From Notamacropus eugenii (Eukaryota; Chordata; Mammalia; Diprotodontia; Macropodidae), in contig NC_092875.1 of the NCBI RefSeq assembly GCF_028372415.1, forward strand, positions 407,603,239 to 407,667,238: 64,000 nucleotides of DNA, written 5' to 3'. Numbering within the stretch: position 1 is the first letter of the stretch; each line of letters opens with the position of its first letter. Made by a program: the position numbers and the translations under genes. The notes under the pieces are model-generated. The model made no database searches. It saw only the letters and a program-made list of their open reading frames with translations, and was not told where the DNA came from. Positions 22,470-34,544 of this stretch are shown here, one piece after another.

Positions 22470-22620
22470 CAATATATATGTATGTATATACATATGTATG
22501 TATGTACATGTATATATGTGTTTATACACGCATAAATACACATGTGTATATCCACATATACACATACATACATGTATATATCTGCATGTGTCATATATAT
22601 ACACATACACATATATATGT
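22470..22620. repeat. TATG/TACA microsatellite
   Basis: About 150 bp of imperfect TATGTATA, ACACATACA and related units. Confidence 0.9.
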
Positions 22621-22864
22621 GAGAAACACAGCCATTGAAGAACTTAGTTTTGCTTGACTGTGTATTTTTAACAAGGGTTTTGTTTTTCTCTTTTTTTCTT
22701 TGTTCGTGGATGGGAATAAAGGTAGAACAGAGAAAACAGCTTTTTTCTTTAAATTGGAAAAACTAAAATTAAATTTAGAAAAAAATCTCTCTTTTCAATT
22801 AGGATACTTTCCCTCTTCACAACTCAGTCAAATAAGCATGCAAGGAACAAAGGATTTAATAAGT

Positions 22865-23045
22865 ATCTGTTGACTCATTTGATCCTCATGACAACGCTGG
22901 AAGGTGGGTGGTATTTTTATTGCTGTTTTACAGTTGAGGAAACTGAGGCAAGACAGAAGTTAAATGATTTGCCCAGGGTCACACAATTAGTAAGTGTCTG
23001 AGGCCAGATTTGAACTTGGATTTTCCACTTGGATAACCTAGCTGC
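22865..23045 (-). repeat. MIR-type SINE
   Basis: 'tgatcctcatgacaacgctg...gaggaaactgaggcaagaca...ttgcccagggtcacacaatt...gtctgaggccagatttgaac'. Confidence 0.85.
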
Positions 23046-23049
23046 CCCC

Positions 23050-24230
23050 TAAAGGGTAGGATAGTGTTGATTAGGGAACGAACAAAAGTCAACACTTTCT
23101 ATTCACATTTCTTGTCAGAGGTTAAGGATTGAAATATAGTATTTTAAGACTAGAGGTGACATTTTACATATTTTCACGTAAGCGGCATACGTTCCATTGT
23201 TAGGTGAACACTCCTTCAATAGGAGCAACTGGTAGTTTTAGCTGCTCACGAAACTAACGGCACTTTGAAAAATAGAATGTAAAAGTGGAGGTCAGTTAGG
23301 GGGAGTGTTTGTCAAACGGGCTCACAAAAGCCAACTGTTAAATTTTCACCGTGAGCATTTATACCTCAGAAACCAGCAAATGCTACAAATCAGGGCTTGA
23401 TTTATTGTTTTGTAGCTTGTCTAGACTTAAGAAGGTGATGGAGAAAATGTTTTAAAAGTGTGTCCTGTGTTCATTTATTTTTCCTTCAAGAGAAAATTGT
23501 TTTACATTTGTCAGTATAGATCTACTAATTATTCTGATGAGGGCTCTTCTAGGAAGGAGAGTCAAAGGGAACTTTAAGGACCAAGTCTACAGAGTGAAAG
23601 TGATCAGGGCCCAGCATCCACCTCTCAGCTGTGTATTTCAACAGCAAGGCCACCAACAATGAACATGTATTAAGCACCTCCTGGGTGCAGAGTTCTAGAG
23701 AGAGACATAGTGAGATAAAAGTTACCCTTACAATTTAACTGAGATGCCAATATGGAAAGCTATTTTTATATGATATTAAGCAAAAAAAAAAACCAAACAC
23801 TTTAGAAAGCTACAAAACTATGCATAATGTGAAGTCCAAGGTAGTGAGTTCATTACAGACCAGCCGAATGAGGGAAGACTCCTAGGATAAGGTGTTTACA
23901 CTGGTGGGCAGGATGAATACCAAAAAAACAGTCTCATGGTTTTGTAAGAGAAGTATCAGGAGTGATAAATTGTTGAATAAGCTGAGACTGGGACATGAAT
24001 GCAAAGGACAACAAAAAGGACTTTGCCATCTCTAGGGTAGGGGCGGAGAGAGGACGAAAGAAAAAAGAAATTTATATGATAACTTTGTTGTATATTTTAA
24101 AGGAATAGCAAGTTGTACATGATAGATTTGCAGTTTCATGTGCAATCATCTTTTTATTATGTTATGTTGTGGAAATGCTTGTTTATTCCATGAACTCAAA
24201 ATAAAATAAAAAAGTTTTTAAAAGCTATGC
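23050..24230. other. unassigned sequence with an L1-like 3' end
   Basis: I recognise nothing at 23050-23640. A plus-strand 3'-end-like segment at about 24060-24215 ends in AAATAAAATAAAAAAG and may be the tail of a LINE, but the family is not certain. Confidence 0.35.
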
Positions 24231-24694
24231 TAGAAGCAAGAGAAAGATCAAAAAGGGGATTGGACCGTGACACCGTTATGGGTAAGACAATGATTGACCA
24301 ACGAAGAAGGATTTTAAACTGCCTACTATGTGCAAAGCACTATATCGGTGATCAATGATAACCCTGAGAGATGAAGTTTCTGGATAATTAGTAATCATTT
24401 TATTAATTAGGCTAGTCAGTAATCAGCAAATTGGTAGTTAGTGGTTTCTCTCAATAACCAAAGACACTAAGGGATTGAAATGCCTTAAAACCCTTCTGAA
24501 AGGGAACTGCTCTGACAAATGAAAATCAGCCCTGTTTGGTGGACATTTGATGAAGGGGTGGGCTAAACGTCTTCAGCTCCTCTTCCTGAGAACTTGGCTT
24601 GGTAAAGAGACTCAGCAGCTTCAAGGTTTCTGGGCAGGGGAAGCCATTTCTATCTGGACCTCTCTGGCTAGCTCTCCTTCATGAGCTGGGTTGC

Positions 24695-24905
24695 CCTGTT
24701 GTTTGTCCTTTATTCTCAAAGAGGACCATGCCATCAGGAATGTGATGCCATGACTTGTAAGTGAATTGGATATAAGTGAGGGAGGTCTGTGCAAAGTCAC
24801 CAGCCTCTCTCCTTCAGAGCCATCTGGGTCCAGTGGCAAGATATAGACCAGGGACAACCGGAGATGGCCCCAAATACAGCAGAAGACCTTGGTCTTTTAA
24901 AGTTA
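24695..24905 (-). repeat. marsupial SINE family B/C variant
   Basis: 'gtttgtcctttattctcaaagaggaccatgccatc...agtcaccagcctctctcctt...gccatctgggtccagtggca...gagatggccccaaatac'. Confidence 0.7.
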
Positions 24906-24969
24906 TTTTCCAGGTTTTGGTTTGACTGAGGCAATGCCCATTCAGTGGTTAAGGCTAGATTGTGTTGTG

Positions 24970-25060
24970 TGTTTGCTCTTCGTTGCCGATGAAGACCATG
25001 CCATCAGAGAAATGATGATGTGAGTTGCACTTTGTTTTGAGTGAGTGAGGGCTGTTAAGG
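24970..25060 (-). repeat. marsupial SINE family B, 3' end only
   Basis: 'tttgctcttcgttgccgatg...aagaccatgccatcagagaa', truncated after 'gagggctgt'. Confidence 0.65.
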
Positions 25061-25439
25061 CTAAGGTAAGAAATGAGGCAAAGAATGGCCTCTTTTACCT
25101 GGTTTTAAAAAAAATTCCAGACTGGTTTGCCCTAAGTTGTAATGGAGAGGTTCAAGGACTGGGGATTCTTCCCCCAGGCAAAGGCTTACCCAGACTGAAT
25201 TCTGTTTAAATTCTAAACAGAAATTAGTTCTCCCAGTTGGGTGAAGTCCTACCCAAAGTTAATAAGCATGTGCCTTGAGTTCTAGAAGCAATGTCAACAG
25301 GCAGTCATACCCTTCAGAGATTGGCTGACCTTTTAAGGAGTTGGATCTTAAAAGAAATAGGAAGAAAATGGTGGATTACAAATTAATAATGCATTATTAA
25401 TATAATAGTATAATATTAATTTCTTTCAATAACAGACAC

Positions 25440-26345
25440 CAGAAAGAAGACAAAAATACCTGTATCTTAGATAGCATCAGTTTTCATTGCCAAGAAAATG
25501 ATCCATCAAAAATGGAATTGCATCTAAACACCTACCTGTTCCTAATACATACAAATTATCAGGCCTAAATGAACTATCTGTCAGGCAGCTAAAAGAATAG
25601 GCAAACACGATTGCTGAGCCACTATTAAGAGATCTCTGAAAAATCTTGTGAATGGGAGAGTGTCTTGTGACTGGAGATGGATAACTTCTGTCCTGATTCT
25701 CAAAAAAAAAAAGGATAGAGTCTTCAAATCATAGTGCTATATAAATTAGTGCTATTGAACTTGACTTTGCTTCTTGGGAAAATTCTAAAAATATACTACT
25801 GCTATTATTATTGGCATATGGTGCTTTATCGTTCATAATCTCATGCTACCAGTGCAGGGCAGGTTGAAAATTTTCGATGCCTTGAGCATCACTTAGGACT
25901 TACTTATCAACTCAAGGCAGCCAAGTGGCTTGGTGGAGAGAGCCCTGGGCCTAGAGTCAGGAAGATTCATTTTACTAAGTTCAAATCTGGCCTCAGATAC
26001 TTTTATTAGCTGTGTGACCCTGAGCAAATCACTTCACCTTGTTTGCCTTAATTTCCCCATCTATAAAATGAGCTGGAGAAGGAAATGACAAACCACTCCA
26101 GTATCTTTGCCAAGGAAGTCAGGGAAGAGTCAGACACAGCTGAAAACAACTGAACAAATTAAATCATAGATGGCGGTCTCCTTTGGTAGAGGGATTTACA
26201 CACTGGAAGTTCCTTTATGTAGAAGAGATCATCCATAAGATACTATTAAAATTATAGTTTGTGAGCTTCAAAGAGAAATAGGTGATAATTCCAAAGAATC
26301 AGCTTGACTTTATCAAGTTCTGGCAAAGGTCCCTGACAACAGCTG
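25440..26345 (+). repeat. CR1/L3 LINE fragment split by a SINE
   Basis: 25480-25800 follows the CR1 pattern ('aatgggagagtgtc', 'ctgattctcaaaaaaaaaaag', 'ttgggaaaattctaaaaa'). 26270-26345 continues it ('cagcttgactttatcaag'). The family A SINE at 25912-26160 inserted later. Confidence 0.65.
25912..26160 (+). repeat. marsupial SINE family A with RTE-type tail
   Basis: Head GGCAGCCAAGTGGCTTGGTGG; GTGTGACCCTGAGCAAATCAC; tail AAACCACTCCAGTATCTTTG...AGTCAGACACAGCTGAAAACAACTGAACAA. A clean full-length copy nested in CR1. Confidence 0.85.
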
Positions 26346-26394
26346 AGTGGTGACACCTACTTGTTTTTTTTGTTTTTCAGTTCTCTGGAATATT

Positions 26395-26745
26395 GTCCAT
26401 CTGAGCCTGGTGACTGGGATTTCTAGTCTCCACACAGTAGTCTAAGCCCATACCCTATGCCTAGAATGCCCTCCCTCTTGATTTTTTGCCTGTCACAATC
26501 CTTATTTAGTTTCAAGTCTCCCATCAGGTGTCATGTCATGTCATCAGTGAAGCTGTCCTTAATTATCCTCAATGGGAAATGTTCTCTCCCTCATTTATTA
26601 GTATTGTCTCCTCACCCACTACCCCCATTAGAATGTAAGCTTTCTGTGAGCAGGGACTGTCTTAATTTTCCATTTGTGCTCCCCTCCCCAGCTTGGGACA
26701 GGGCTTTGTGCATAAAAAGCACTTAATGAAGGCTTTGTTTATCCT
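26395..26745 (+). repeat. L2 LINE 3' end
   Basis: 'ctagaatgccctccctcttg...tagaatgtaagctttctgtg...agcagggactgtctt...aaagcacttaatgaaggct', the diagnostic L2 terminus. Confidence 0.85.
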
Positions 26746-27014
26746 TTCATTCTTTCTTCAAAGTTACCTCATCTTTACCTATCTGTGGACAAGTTGTACC
26801 CCTAAAATAAAAACTCCCTGAGGGTAGGGATTGTATTTGCACACAGGGATAGGGACTAAATCTGTGAACTTCCACTTCCAATGCAAACTGGCACCTCCTT
26901 GTTTTAGAATTGTTGGGGTGGGGTGGGGAGGAGGGAACTGAGGGACTGATATCCTTAGTATGTGTCAGAGGTGGAGACTTGAATCCAAGACTTCCTGGCT
27001 TGCCTCTCTACCTC

Positions 27015-27285
27015 GTATTTTTTTTGTCTTGTGTCGTTTCAATTGTATCCTACTCTTCATGGCCTCATTTGGGGTTTTCTTGGCAAAGATCCTGAAGTGG
27101 TTTGCCATTTCCTTCTCCAGCTCATTTTATAGATGAGGAAACTGAGACAAATAGAGTTGAATGACTTCCCCTTATTCACATAGCTAGTAAGTGTCTGAGG
27201 CCAGATTTGAACTCTGGAAGATGAGTCTTTGTGACTCCAGGTCTGGCACTCTATCCACTGAGCCATCTGACTGTCCCACCTTGCA
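27015..27285 (-). repeat. marsupial SINE family A with RTE-type tail
   Basis: The reverse complement gives head GGACAGTCAGATGGCTCAGTGG and tail AAACCACTTCAGGATCTTTGCCAAGAAAACCCCAAAT. Full length or nearly so. Confidence 0.85.
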
Positions 27286-27534
27286 TCTAACATGGGTTGA
27301 TTAAAACTTGGTTCAGTTGAATAAAGGACAATGAGAAGCTGAAAAGTGGAGCTAAGTGTAATGGGGGAATTAGTTTTGTTTGACTATATCAATTTGTAAA
27401 AGGGACTTTTTTGTTTTGCTTTCCCAATGGGGGTGGAGTTTGGGCTGGTGCATAGGAGAGAAGGCAGATCTTTATGAAGATAAAAAAGTAAATAAAAAGA
27501 AAACTGGGCTTTGGGTCATATATGTGTTTAAACC

Positions 27535-27680
27535 CTCCCTTCAATATCTAATTAGCTGTATGAACCCCAGGCACTTCACTTAACCTCTTTAAATCTTAAT
27601 TTCCTTGTCTTCTAAATGGTTATAATAATATTTACACTATTTCCACCTCACAAGGACGTTGGAAGAGAGTCCTTTTCAAT
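27535..27680 (+). repeat. MIR fragment
   Basis: 'tagctgtatgaaccccaggc...cacttcacttaacctctttaa...tttccttgtcttctaaatgg'. Confidence 0.65.
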
Positions 27681-27714
27681 TCATAAAGTTTGATATAAAA
27701 GTGAGATTTGTTTT

Positions 27715-27910
27715 GCTTTATCTCATATTTAAATGTTTTACAAATATTATTTCATCCTCACAACAACCTTGGGAGGTAGGCATTATTATTCCCATGCTAC
27801 AGAAGAGGAAACCAAGGCAAAGAATGACTTTCACAGGATCATACCAGTTTGAGGATAGTTTTAAACTCAAAGCTTGCTGCTTCTAGGTCCAGTGCTCTAC
27901 CTCACTTCTT
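27715..27910 (-). repeat. MIR-type SINE
   Basis: 'ttcatcctcacaacaacctt...gaggaaaccaaggcaaagaa...ctaggtccagtgctctacct'. Confidence 0.8.
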
Positions 27911-28214
27911 CCAGTGCACCCAAGTGGCCTAGATGATAACATTAAATGGATCTATTTTGAACTTGTCAGATGATTGGATCCAATGACTGGACATTCATAG
28001 ATGTATGTCCACTTGGAAAAAGATGTCTTATCTGGTGTCCTCTAGATTATGTATGATCTTCTGCTTTTTTGTTGCACTGATGTTATCGAATTTACCAATG
28101 ACCCAAACTGGGGAGAATGAGTTGGTAAGCTTCATGAAGGAAGAGGTTGTCTAAGCTGAGTCAGGTATTCATGTAGCAGGAAAGAAAGATTAGGAGAAGT
28201 CATATATCTCAAAC

Positions 28215-28385
28215 TGAAAGACACCTTAGAGACCAGTGAGTCAATCTAATGCCCTTGTTTTCCAAATGAGGAAAGTGAAGTGTGTACCCAGGTTACACAG
28301 GAAGTATGAAGTAGAGGCAGGATGAAAGTCCAGATCTTCTCACTTTCAGCCAAGTTTTCTTCTCATTATAGTACAGTGCCTTTTG
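28215..28385 (-). repeat. MIR-type SINE
   Basis: 'ctgaaagacaccttagagac...cccttgttttccaaatgagg...cccaggttacacaggaagta'. Confidence 0.65.
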
Positions 28386-28389
28386 GTAG

Positions 28390-29140
28390 ATGCACAACAC
28401 AAAGAAAAATGAGAAGTTGGTATACATGAACTGAAGAGACCTCTAATAGATTGCCCATCACTGAGGGAAGATGGTAGAGAAATAGTCTGGAATCAGCTCC
28501 GAAGATCTAAGAATATGAGCACCTTTTCTCCTGACTCCATTTTAGAGGGAAATGGGCTATGATGGAAAGAGTCACAAAGGATATGGCATTTTAGGGGAGA
28601 TCTAGATTTCGGTAAAGTAAAAGAATGCATAAGTAAAAATTTGGATATATTAGAGAGCCTATTGACAATAAAACAAAGGATCCAAAGGGCCCAGTGAAGG
28701 GATGAAATGAGTTGGAGTAGAACTAGGGAAGAATAGGAATGATTGCAACAGAACTAAGATGGGATGGGCAAGCTGACCACATCTAAGGTGATGAGACTGG
28801 ATGATCAGGATCGGGGGGACAACACAACACGGGTTCGATTATTGTGATGTGTTTCTTTTGCAGAGCTGAATTGATGCAAGAGTTTCACAATTACACACTG
28901 CTGCATTCCCTGCCAAGTTTAAGATAGGATTTGGAAGCCTGGTATTTGAGTTAATGTTTCTATTATAGGCTTTAGACTCTGAGGTCTGGTGAGGCTAGAG
29001 AAGGGATAAAAGGCTATAAGTCAGCTAGGGATTCTTTAAGAGGTCACTTCTAGTGTTCTAGCCCATAGATTGAGCAATACAACTCTTGGTTATATGAGCA
29101 GTAGGTAAATGGAATCATAATAGAGGATTCTTCAAAAAGA
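28390..29140. other. unassigned intergenic sequence
   Basis: Nothing recognised beyond faint LINE-like wording, and no conserved frame. Confidence 0.35.
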
Positions 29141-29144
29141 GGCA

Positions 29145-29400
29145 GCTGGTGGTGCAGTGAATAAAGCGTTGACCTTGGATCCAGGGAGATCTGAGTTCAA
29201 ATTTGCCCTTAGATACTTCCTAGCTGTGTGACCTTGGGCAAGTAATTTAACCTTTGCCTACTCTGGTTTTCTCAGCTGCAAAATGGGGAACATAATAGCA
29301 CCTACCTCAAAGGACTGTTGTGAGGTTCAAATGAGATCATATTTGTGAAGTGCTTAGCACAATAACTTACACAAAGTAGGCACTTAATAAATCCTTATTC
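29145..29400 (+). repeat. MIR-type SINE, full length
   Basis: 'ggcagctggtggtgcagtga...gtgtgaccttgggcaagtaa...tgttgtgaggttcaaatgag...taggcacttaataaatcctt', covering the head, core and 3' end of MIR. Confidence 0.85.
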
Positions 29401-29499
29401 TTTCCTTATAATAATAGTCTTTAGTTGTTTTTAGTCATGTCTTTTTTTTACCCCTTTTTGGGATTTTCTCAGATACTGAAGGGGTTTGTCATTTTCTTC

Positions 29500-29945
29500 T
29501 CCAACATAGGTCTTACAACATTAAAAAAAAAGACATTCTCCAAAACAACCATGTGAAGTGGGTGGTACAAGTACTGTAACCCTCATTCTACAGATGAGGA
29601 TACTAAGGCTCAGAAAGGCTAAATGACTTGTCCAGGGTCACATGGCATGTAGCTAAGTCAGAATTCAAACCTAAGTCTCTTGATTTCAATTGCAGTGATC
29701 TTGGCAGCATCCCATGCTGCCTCTGAGGAAACTGAGATAGAAGTAAAAGTTCGCAGAAAAAGCAGACAAGTCCCTCTGGCTCTGGAAGAGAAGAGGCATT
29801 TAAGAGCTAGAAAGCATCTCAGAAATCATCTAGTCTTTTGTTCTATAGATGAAGAAACTGAGGCTTCGAGAGGTGACATGACTTGCTCGCAAATTGGTGC
29901 CAGAAGTGGAACTGGAACCTTTATCTACATGATGTAAAACTGACA
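29500..29945 (-). repeat. two antisense MIR-type SINEs
   Basis: Copy 1 at about 29500-29715 ('tctacagatgaggatactaa', 'gtccagggtcacatggcatg'). Copy 2 at about 29795-29945 ('aagcatctcagaaatcatct', 'gatgaagaaactgaggcttc'). Confidence 0.75.
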
Positions 29946-29949
29946 AGAT

Positions 29950-30540
29950 TTGCTTTTGCCTTTCTGTCAAGCAGGATTTCAGGAGTCCTATGATCTTCCC
30001 ATAGTCTCCAGATAATGATGTGCAGTTTCTCCATTATAACCTTCAAAATCTGAAACAGTCAAATGCAAATGAGTGAATGGACTACCATGCCCTGTAGTCA
30101 CCATGACCTCAACCAACACTTTGCCTTCAAGCAGGTCTTCTCAGTACATTTTGCAAGGGGTCATTCTTCTATCAAGGTCTCCAAACAGTATATGGGTGTT
30201 CAGGGAGGATTAGCACCTCTGGTGTGAGAACTTGCACAGAACTTTTCAGGGCTGCTCATCCACCTTTGGTGTCCCTGGCACTCAACTCTCACCTGTGGCT
30301 CCAAGAAGCTGTAGCATGTGCAGTGGCCATATCACTGGTCCTTTTTGAAAAGGAAGGATGAATAGCAGTCTGGATCTCTCCCCAACGTCTTGTCTGAGAG
30401 GCTGTGTTTCTTCCCAAGATGTTTTTTCTAAGTTTCTCTTATGTATGATCTCTTTCTGTCCCCTTCAGAAACTAAAAAATTCATATGTGGAAGGGGCAAT
30501 TCCCTGCATAAGAAAAAATTATAATGACTAGAGCTTTGCT
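29950..30540. other. unassigned intergenic sequence
   Basis: No gene or repeat family recognised. Confidence 0.35.
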
Positions 30541-30544
30541 GAAG

Positions 30545-30806
30545 TAGAATGGGGGTGGCACAATGGATAGAGGACTGGGTCTGAAGTGAGGAAGACTCAT
30601 TTTCCCGAATTCAAATCTAACCTCAGATACTTATTAGTTGTGTGACCCTGGGCAAGTCACTTAACCCTATGTGCCTCAGTTTCCTAATCTGTAAAATGAG
30701 CTGGAGAAGGAAATGATAAACCATTGCAGTACCTTTGCCAAGAAAACTCCAAATGGGTCCATGAAGAGTTGGACATGACTGAAAAAAAATGACTGAACAA
30801 CAAGAA
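30545..30806 (+). repeat. marsupial SINE family A with RTE-type tail
   Basis: Head GGGGTGGCACAATGGATAGAG; body GTGTGACCCTGGGCAAGTCAC; tail ACCATTGCAGTACCTTTGCC...GTTGGACATGACTGAAA...ACTGAACAACAAG. Confidence 0.85.
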
Positions 30807-31069
30807 ATAGAATGGACACTCGTGGGTAGCAGTGTGTACCCATCACCAGAAACAGAGGCTAAATGGCCACTTGTTAGAGATGTCAGCATGTGCAAAAAGA
30901 AGAGGTGGGATTATATAATATCTAAGTTTCCTTCCAGTTCTAAAAATTCTATGATTATGTGGGCTGTGACCCCATTCTCTGTATACTACTACAACTTCTT
31001 CCTTCTGATCTCGATTTATCTCTTTCTCCTCTTGGTACAATAAAATAGCATCATTCTCTTCTACCTAGG

Positions 31070-31325
31070 TGGAGACAATTAGGTGGTCCAGTGGATAGAG
31101 CTCTGGGCCTGGAATCAGGAAAACCTGAGTTCAAATTCAACTTCAGACACTTCCTAGCTATTTGTGATCTTGGGTAACTTCTGTCTCAGTTTCCTCAACT
31201 GTAAAATGAGGATACTTAATAATAGTTGCTACCTCCCAGGGATGTTGTAAGGACCAAATGAGATAATATTCATAAAGCTCTTGGCACAGGGCCTGGAACA
31301 TAGTAGGTACTTAATAATGCTTGAT
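31070..31325 (+). repeat. MIR-type SINE, full length
   Basis: 'ttaggtggtccagtggatag...tggaatcaggaaaacctgag...gtttcctcaactgtaaaatg...catagtaggtacttaataat'. Confidence 0.85.
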
Positions 31326-31429
31326 CCCCTCCCTTTAGGGATATCATAGAAGTGATTCCTATCTAGGTCCATACTGGATTAGAAAACTTTTAAGGTTCCA
31401 TTCAACTCCGAGATTCTATGATTTTTGCA

Positions 31430-32240
31430 TTTGTCCCAATACCAGGTCTAGAGGAAAAGCAAATAAAGCACACTGACAGTCATTAGAAAAGTCATCCCAT
31501 TTGTCCCCATGAGGTGTAGTCCCGGGACATACTTCACATACAGAACTGATGCTGCTGGTCTCCATTGCTTGGAGCTATTTTTCTTCCATTAGTACTTATG
31601 TATTCACAGCTTCTCATTCAGCTCCCCTTGTGACTGACCGCAAGCTAGTAGACTGCCCATGGTTAGCAATACAAACTAGGGTCATAGAATCTGCGACCTG
31701 GGCCCCACTGGGGTCACGTTCTAACACCAATACTGCCCAGTGGGACATAGTGCAGCTCTCTTTGTTTGTTCTAACTGTGTCTCCCAGTCCTCATGGAGGA
31801 TGCTGACTTTTAGAAATAAACAGGCTTTTCTGGGTAGGAGAAGACCAGAATACACAGGGCCCAAGTGCAGAATGTATCAGGAAACCCACTGACTAAACTG
31901 AACTGCCTGAAAACTCAGGAAAGAGACTGAACTAATCTCCTGATTTAAAAGTTCCGTAGGTATGGATTCTGTCTCATTTGGGCTATATGGAGTTTCTGAA
32001 TAATGTCATTAATTAGTGATACTGTATATTTGACCACCTTCATCATATGCTTCTTCTCATGATTCTTCAGGCACTGGAAGAAACTATTAATTGTGGTTTT
32101 CAGAGGGAGGATTTCTAATATCTGGCTTCAATTTCCTTTCACTTTTGGTTTTCTAGCCACTTAAATGCTCATTAGGGGTCTCTTTAAGTTCATACCAGAA
32201 GAGACATGTTAAGGCATTGCTGATGGAGACCTAAAGTGGT
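31430..32240. other. unassigned intergenic sequence
   Basis: Nothing recognised. An open plus-strand frame at 31549-31806 shows no family resemblance. Confidence 0.35.
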
Positions 32241-33100
32241 CCAAACATTCTGTAAAGTAATTTTGAACTATGCCCCAAATTATATGAAACTGCTGAACTT
32301 CCAACTGAAGAAGAGGTTTTGAGGACCATTAGGCTCCTTTCATGTGGCAAAGCACCTGGTGCTGATTCTATTCCAGCTGAGATTTACAACGTAGGGGGTC
32401 CGACACTGCCCATACAAAAGCTGACTGAAATTTTCCAGGTTATATGGCAAGAGGAGGTTAACCCCCAGGAGTTCAAGAATGCTTCCATTGCCCATCTCTC
32501 TACAAAGGTAAAGGAAAGAGAATGTCCTGTGACAATCACAGGAGTGTCTCTCTCTTAGTCATTGCTAGCAAAATTCTTTTTAGAGTCCTCCTTAATAGGA
32601 TGATCCTTCACCTGGAATATGGTCATCTACCTGAGAGACAGTATGGCTTCAGAAAGGATTGAGGAATAGTCAATATGGTGTTTGCTGTCCAACAATTCCA
32701 GGAGAAATTCCAGGAGCAGAACAGAGGTCTGTACACAATATTTGTAGATTTGTCTAAGGCCTTTGATACTGTTTGTCATGAGGGCTTATGGAAAATTATG
32801 TCAAAATTTGGTTGCCCAGAGAAGTTCATCAGCATTGTACATCAATTTCACGATGGCATGTTTGCCCAGGTTCTGGATAGTGGATAATGCTCTTGTGCCT
32901 TCCCAGTAACCGATGGAATGAAACAGGGCTGTGTGCTTGCTCCCATGCTTTTTATCATGATGTTTTCAGCCATGTTGTCAAATGCTTTTAATGAGGATGA
33001 CCACGGCATCAAGGTCAGCTACCATACTGATGGCAAATTCTTCAACTTGAAAAGGCTACAAGCCAAGACCAAAGTGGAGTACATTCTAATTCAGAATGCC
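32240..33100 (+). mobile_element. second RTE-like non-LTR reverse transcriptase relic
   Basis: Distinct from the L1, L2, CR1 and BovB-like elements here. Landmarks: CGKAPGADSIPAEIYNVGG (32346-32400); IFVDLSKAFDTVCHEGLWKIMSKFG (split over 32739-32815), the RT motif around the first catalytic Asp; FISIVHQFHDGMF; VTDGMKQGCVLAPMLFIMM (32906-32965); and FNLKRLQAKTKV at the end. It carries an in-frame TGA and TAA and at least one frameshift. The YADD box is not reached. About 32230-32285 looks like an unrelated L1 scrap. Clade assignment (RTE group) is by pattern only. Confidence 0.7.
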
Positions 33101-33389
33101 TGGTCCTCTTTCCTATCCTTACCATAGTCAGGGTCCCCTCTTACGGCCAGGTTATTCTGTCTCTGAGTCTATGTCCCTCCTTATCAATCTGGAACTGACT
33201 GCCTTTGGGGATTTGCATCCCCTCTTCTCAGGTGAGTGCAGTAGACTTGGTAGAAATACAACTCTGTCTACTTGTGCAATAGCTGGTTGTGCTATTATAT
33301 CTCCCATAAAAGATTAAATATTTACTTATAAGAGATTAGGGTAGGTCTATTGTATCTTCTTAGTCCTTACTCTTTTAAAAAATTCTGCA

Positions 33390-33510
33390 ATGAGAATACA
33401 GTGGATAGAGCATTGGACCTGTAGTCAGGAAGACTTGAGTCCAAATTCAGTCTTAGACACTTACTAGCTATGTGATCCTAGGTAAGTCACTTAAAGCCTC
33501 AGTTTCTTCT
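33390..33510 (+). repeat. MIR-type SINE fragment
   Basis: 'cagtggatagagcattggac...tcaggaagacttgagtccaa...gctatgtgatcctaggtaag'. Confidence 0.7.
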
Positions 33511-33529
33511 GATAGGTTGGGGATGTCTT

Positions 33530-34265
33530 CTCTTATCTCTTCATTCAAGTCCTGATTAATCTTTATAATTTCATTGCATTCTATTTCCCCCCATAGTTGT
33601 TCTTTCCATTTACTCTGTTGTAGTCTCTGTATACACTGTTTTCTTGGCTCTGCTTACTTGACTCTGACTCAGTTAATATAGATCTTTTCATATCTCTCTT
33701 TCTTCATCACACCTATCATTTCTTACAATACTGTAACATTCCATTACATTCACGTACCACAATTTCTTTAGCCATTCCCCAATCGATGGTCATTTACTTT
33801 GTTTCTAATTTGTTTCTATCCCTAAAAGTGCTGCTATAAATATTTATATATGAGGCCTCCCTTATCAATGGTTACCTTAGGGAATAATCTCAGTATTGGA
33901 GTCACTGGTTCAAAGGGTCTGGATGTTTTAGTTACTTTATTTGCATCATTCCAAATTGTTTTTACCTTTCACATCTCCACCAATAATGGATCAATGTGCC
34001 TTAGTCTTCCAAACCCCTCCTCCATGGAATGGTGTCATTTTTGCCAATTTGCAGGGGGTCAGGTAAAACCTCAGGGTTGTCATGATCTGCATTTCTCTTA
34101 TTATTAGGGATCTGGAATATTCTTTCATGTGGTTGTGAGTACTTTGCAATTCTGCTTTTAAGAACTGTTTGCTCCTATCTTTTGATCATTTATCTACTGG
34201 AGAATGACTATTCATCCTGGATTTTCCTCCTGCTGTTCCATAATCTTTGAGAAGTCCACTAAGTA
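33530..34265 (-). repeat. antisense L1 3' end (3' UTR and ORF2 C-terminus)
   Basis: Wording such as 'cattccccaatcgatggtca', 'agtgctgctataaatattta' and 'tcactggttcaaagggtctg' is the reverse complement of the ORF2 end seen intact at 13168-13757. Older and more diverged. Confidence 0.75.
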
Positions 34266-34376
34266 TTAATTCTGTTTTATTTCCTTCCATTTTCCTGATT
34301 CTTTAAGTTCTCCTTAAATATTATGGCTTCTGTCCATTGATAATCCTTCTTTGTTATTTCTTCTGTTAGTTCACTC

Positions 34377-34450
34377 ACTCTCTCTCTCTCTCTCTCTCTC
34401 ACTTTCTCTCTCTCTCTCTCACTCTCACTCTCTCTCTCTGTCTCTCTCAC
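34377..34450. repeat. (TC)n microsatellite with AC interruptions
   Basis: CTCTCTCTCTCTCTC with periodic CAC breaks. Confidence 0.85.
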
Positions 34451-34544
34451 TCTCATTGAATAGTGCACGAACATGAGAGAATTTATTGTATTACTTAGTC
34501 TTTTCATCATAATTATACTTATTTACCCTATTGTGTAATTAAAC

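Noticed and set aside
22403-22612. Tyr/His/Cys-rich open frames
   Set aside because: Translations of the TATG/TACA microsatellite.
23828-23875. Short resemblance (GTCCAAGGTAGTGAGTT) to the 5' end of Y RNA
   Set aside because: Only about 17 bases match, and the complementary 3' stem and internal promoter are absent, so chance similarity is likely.
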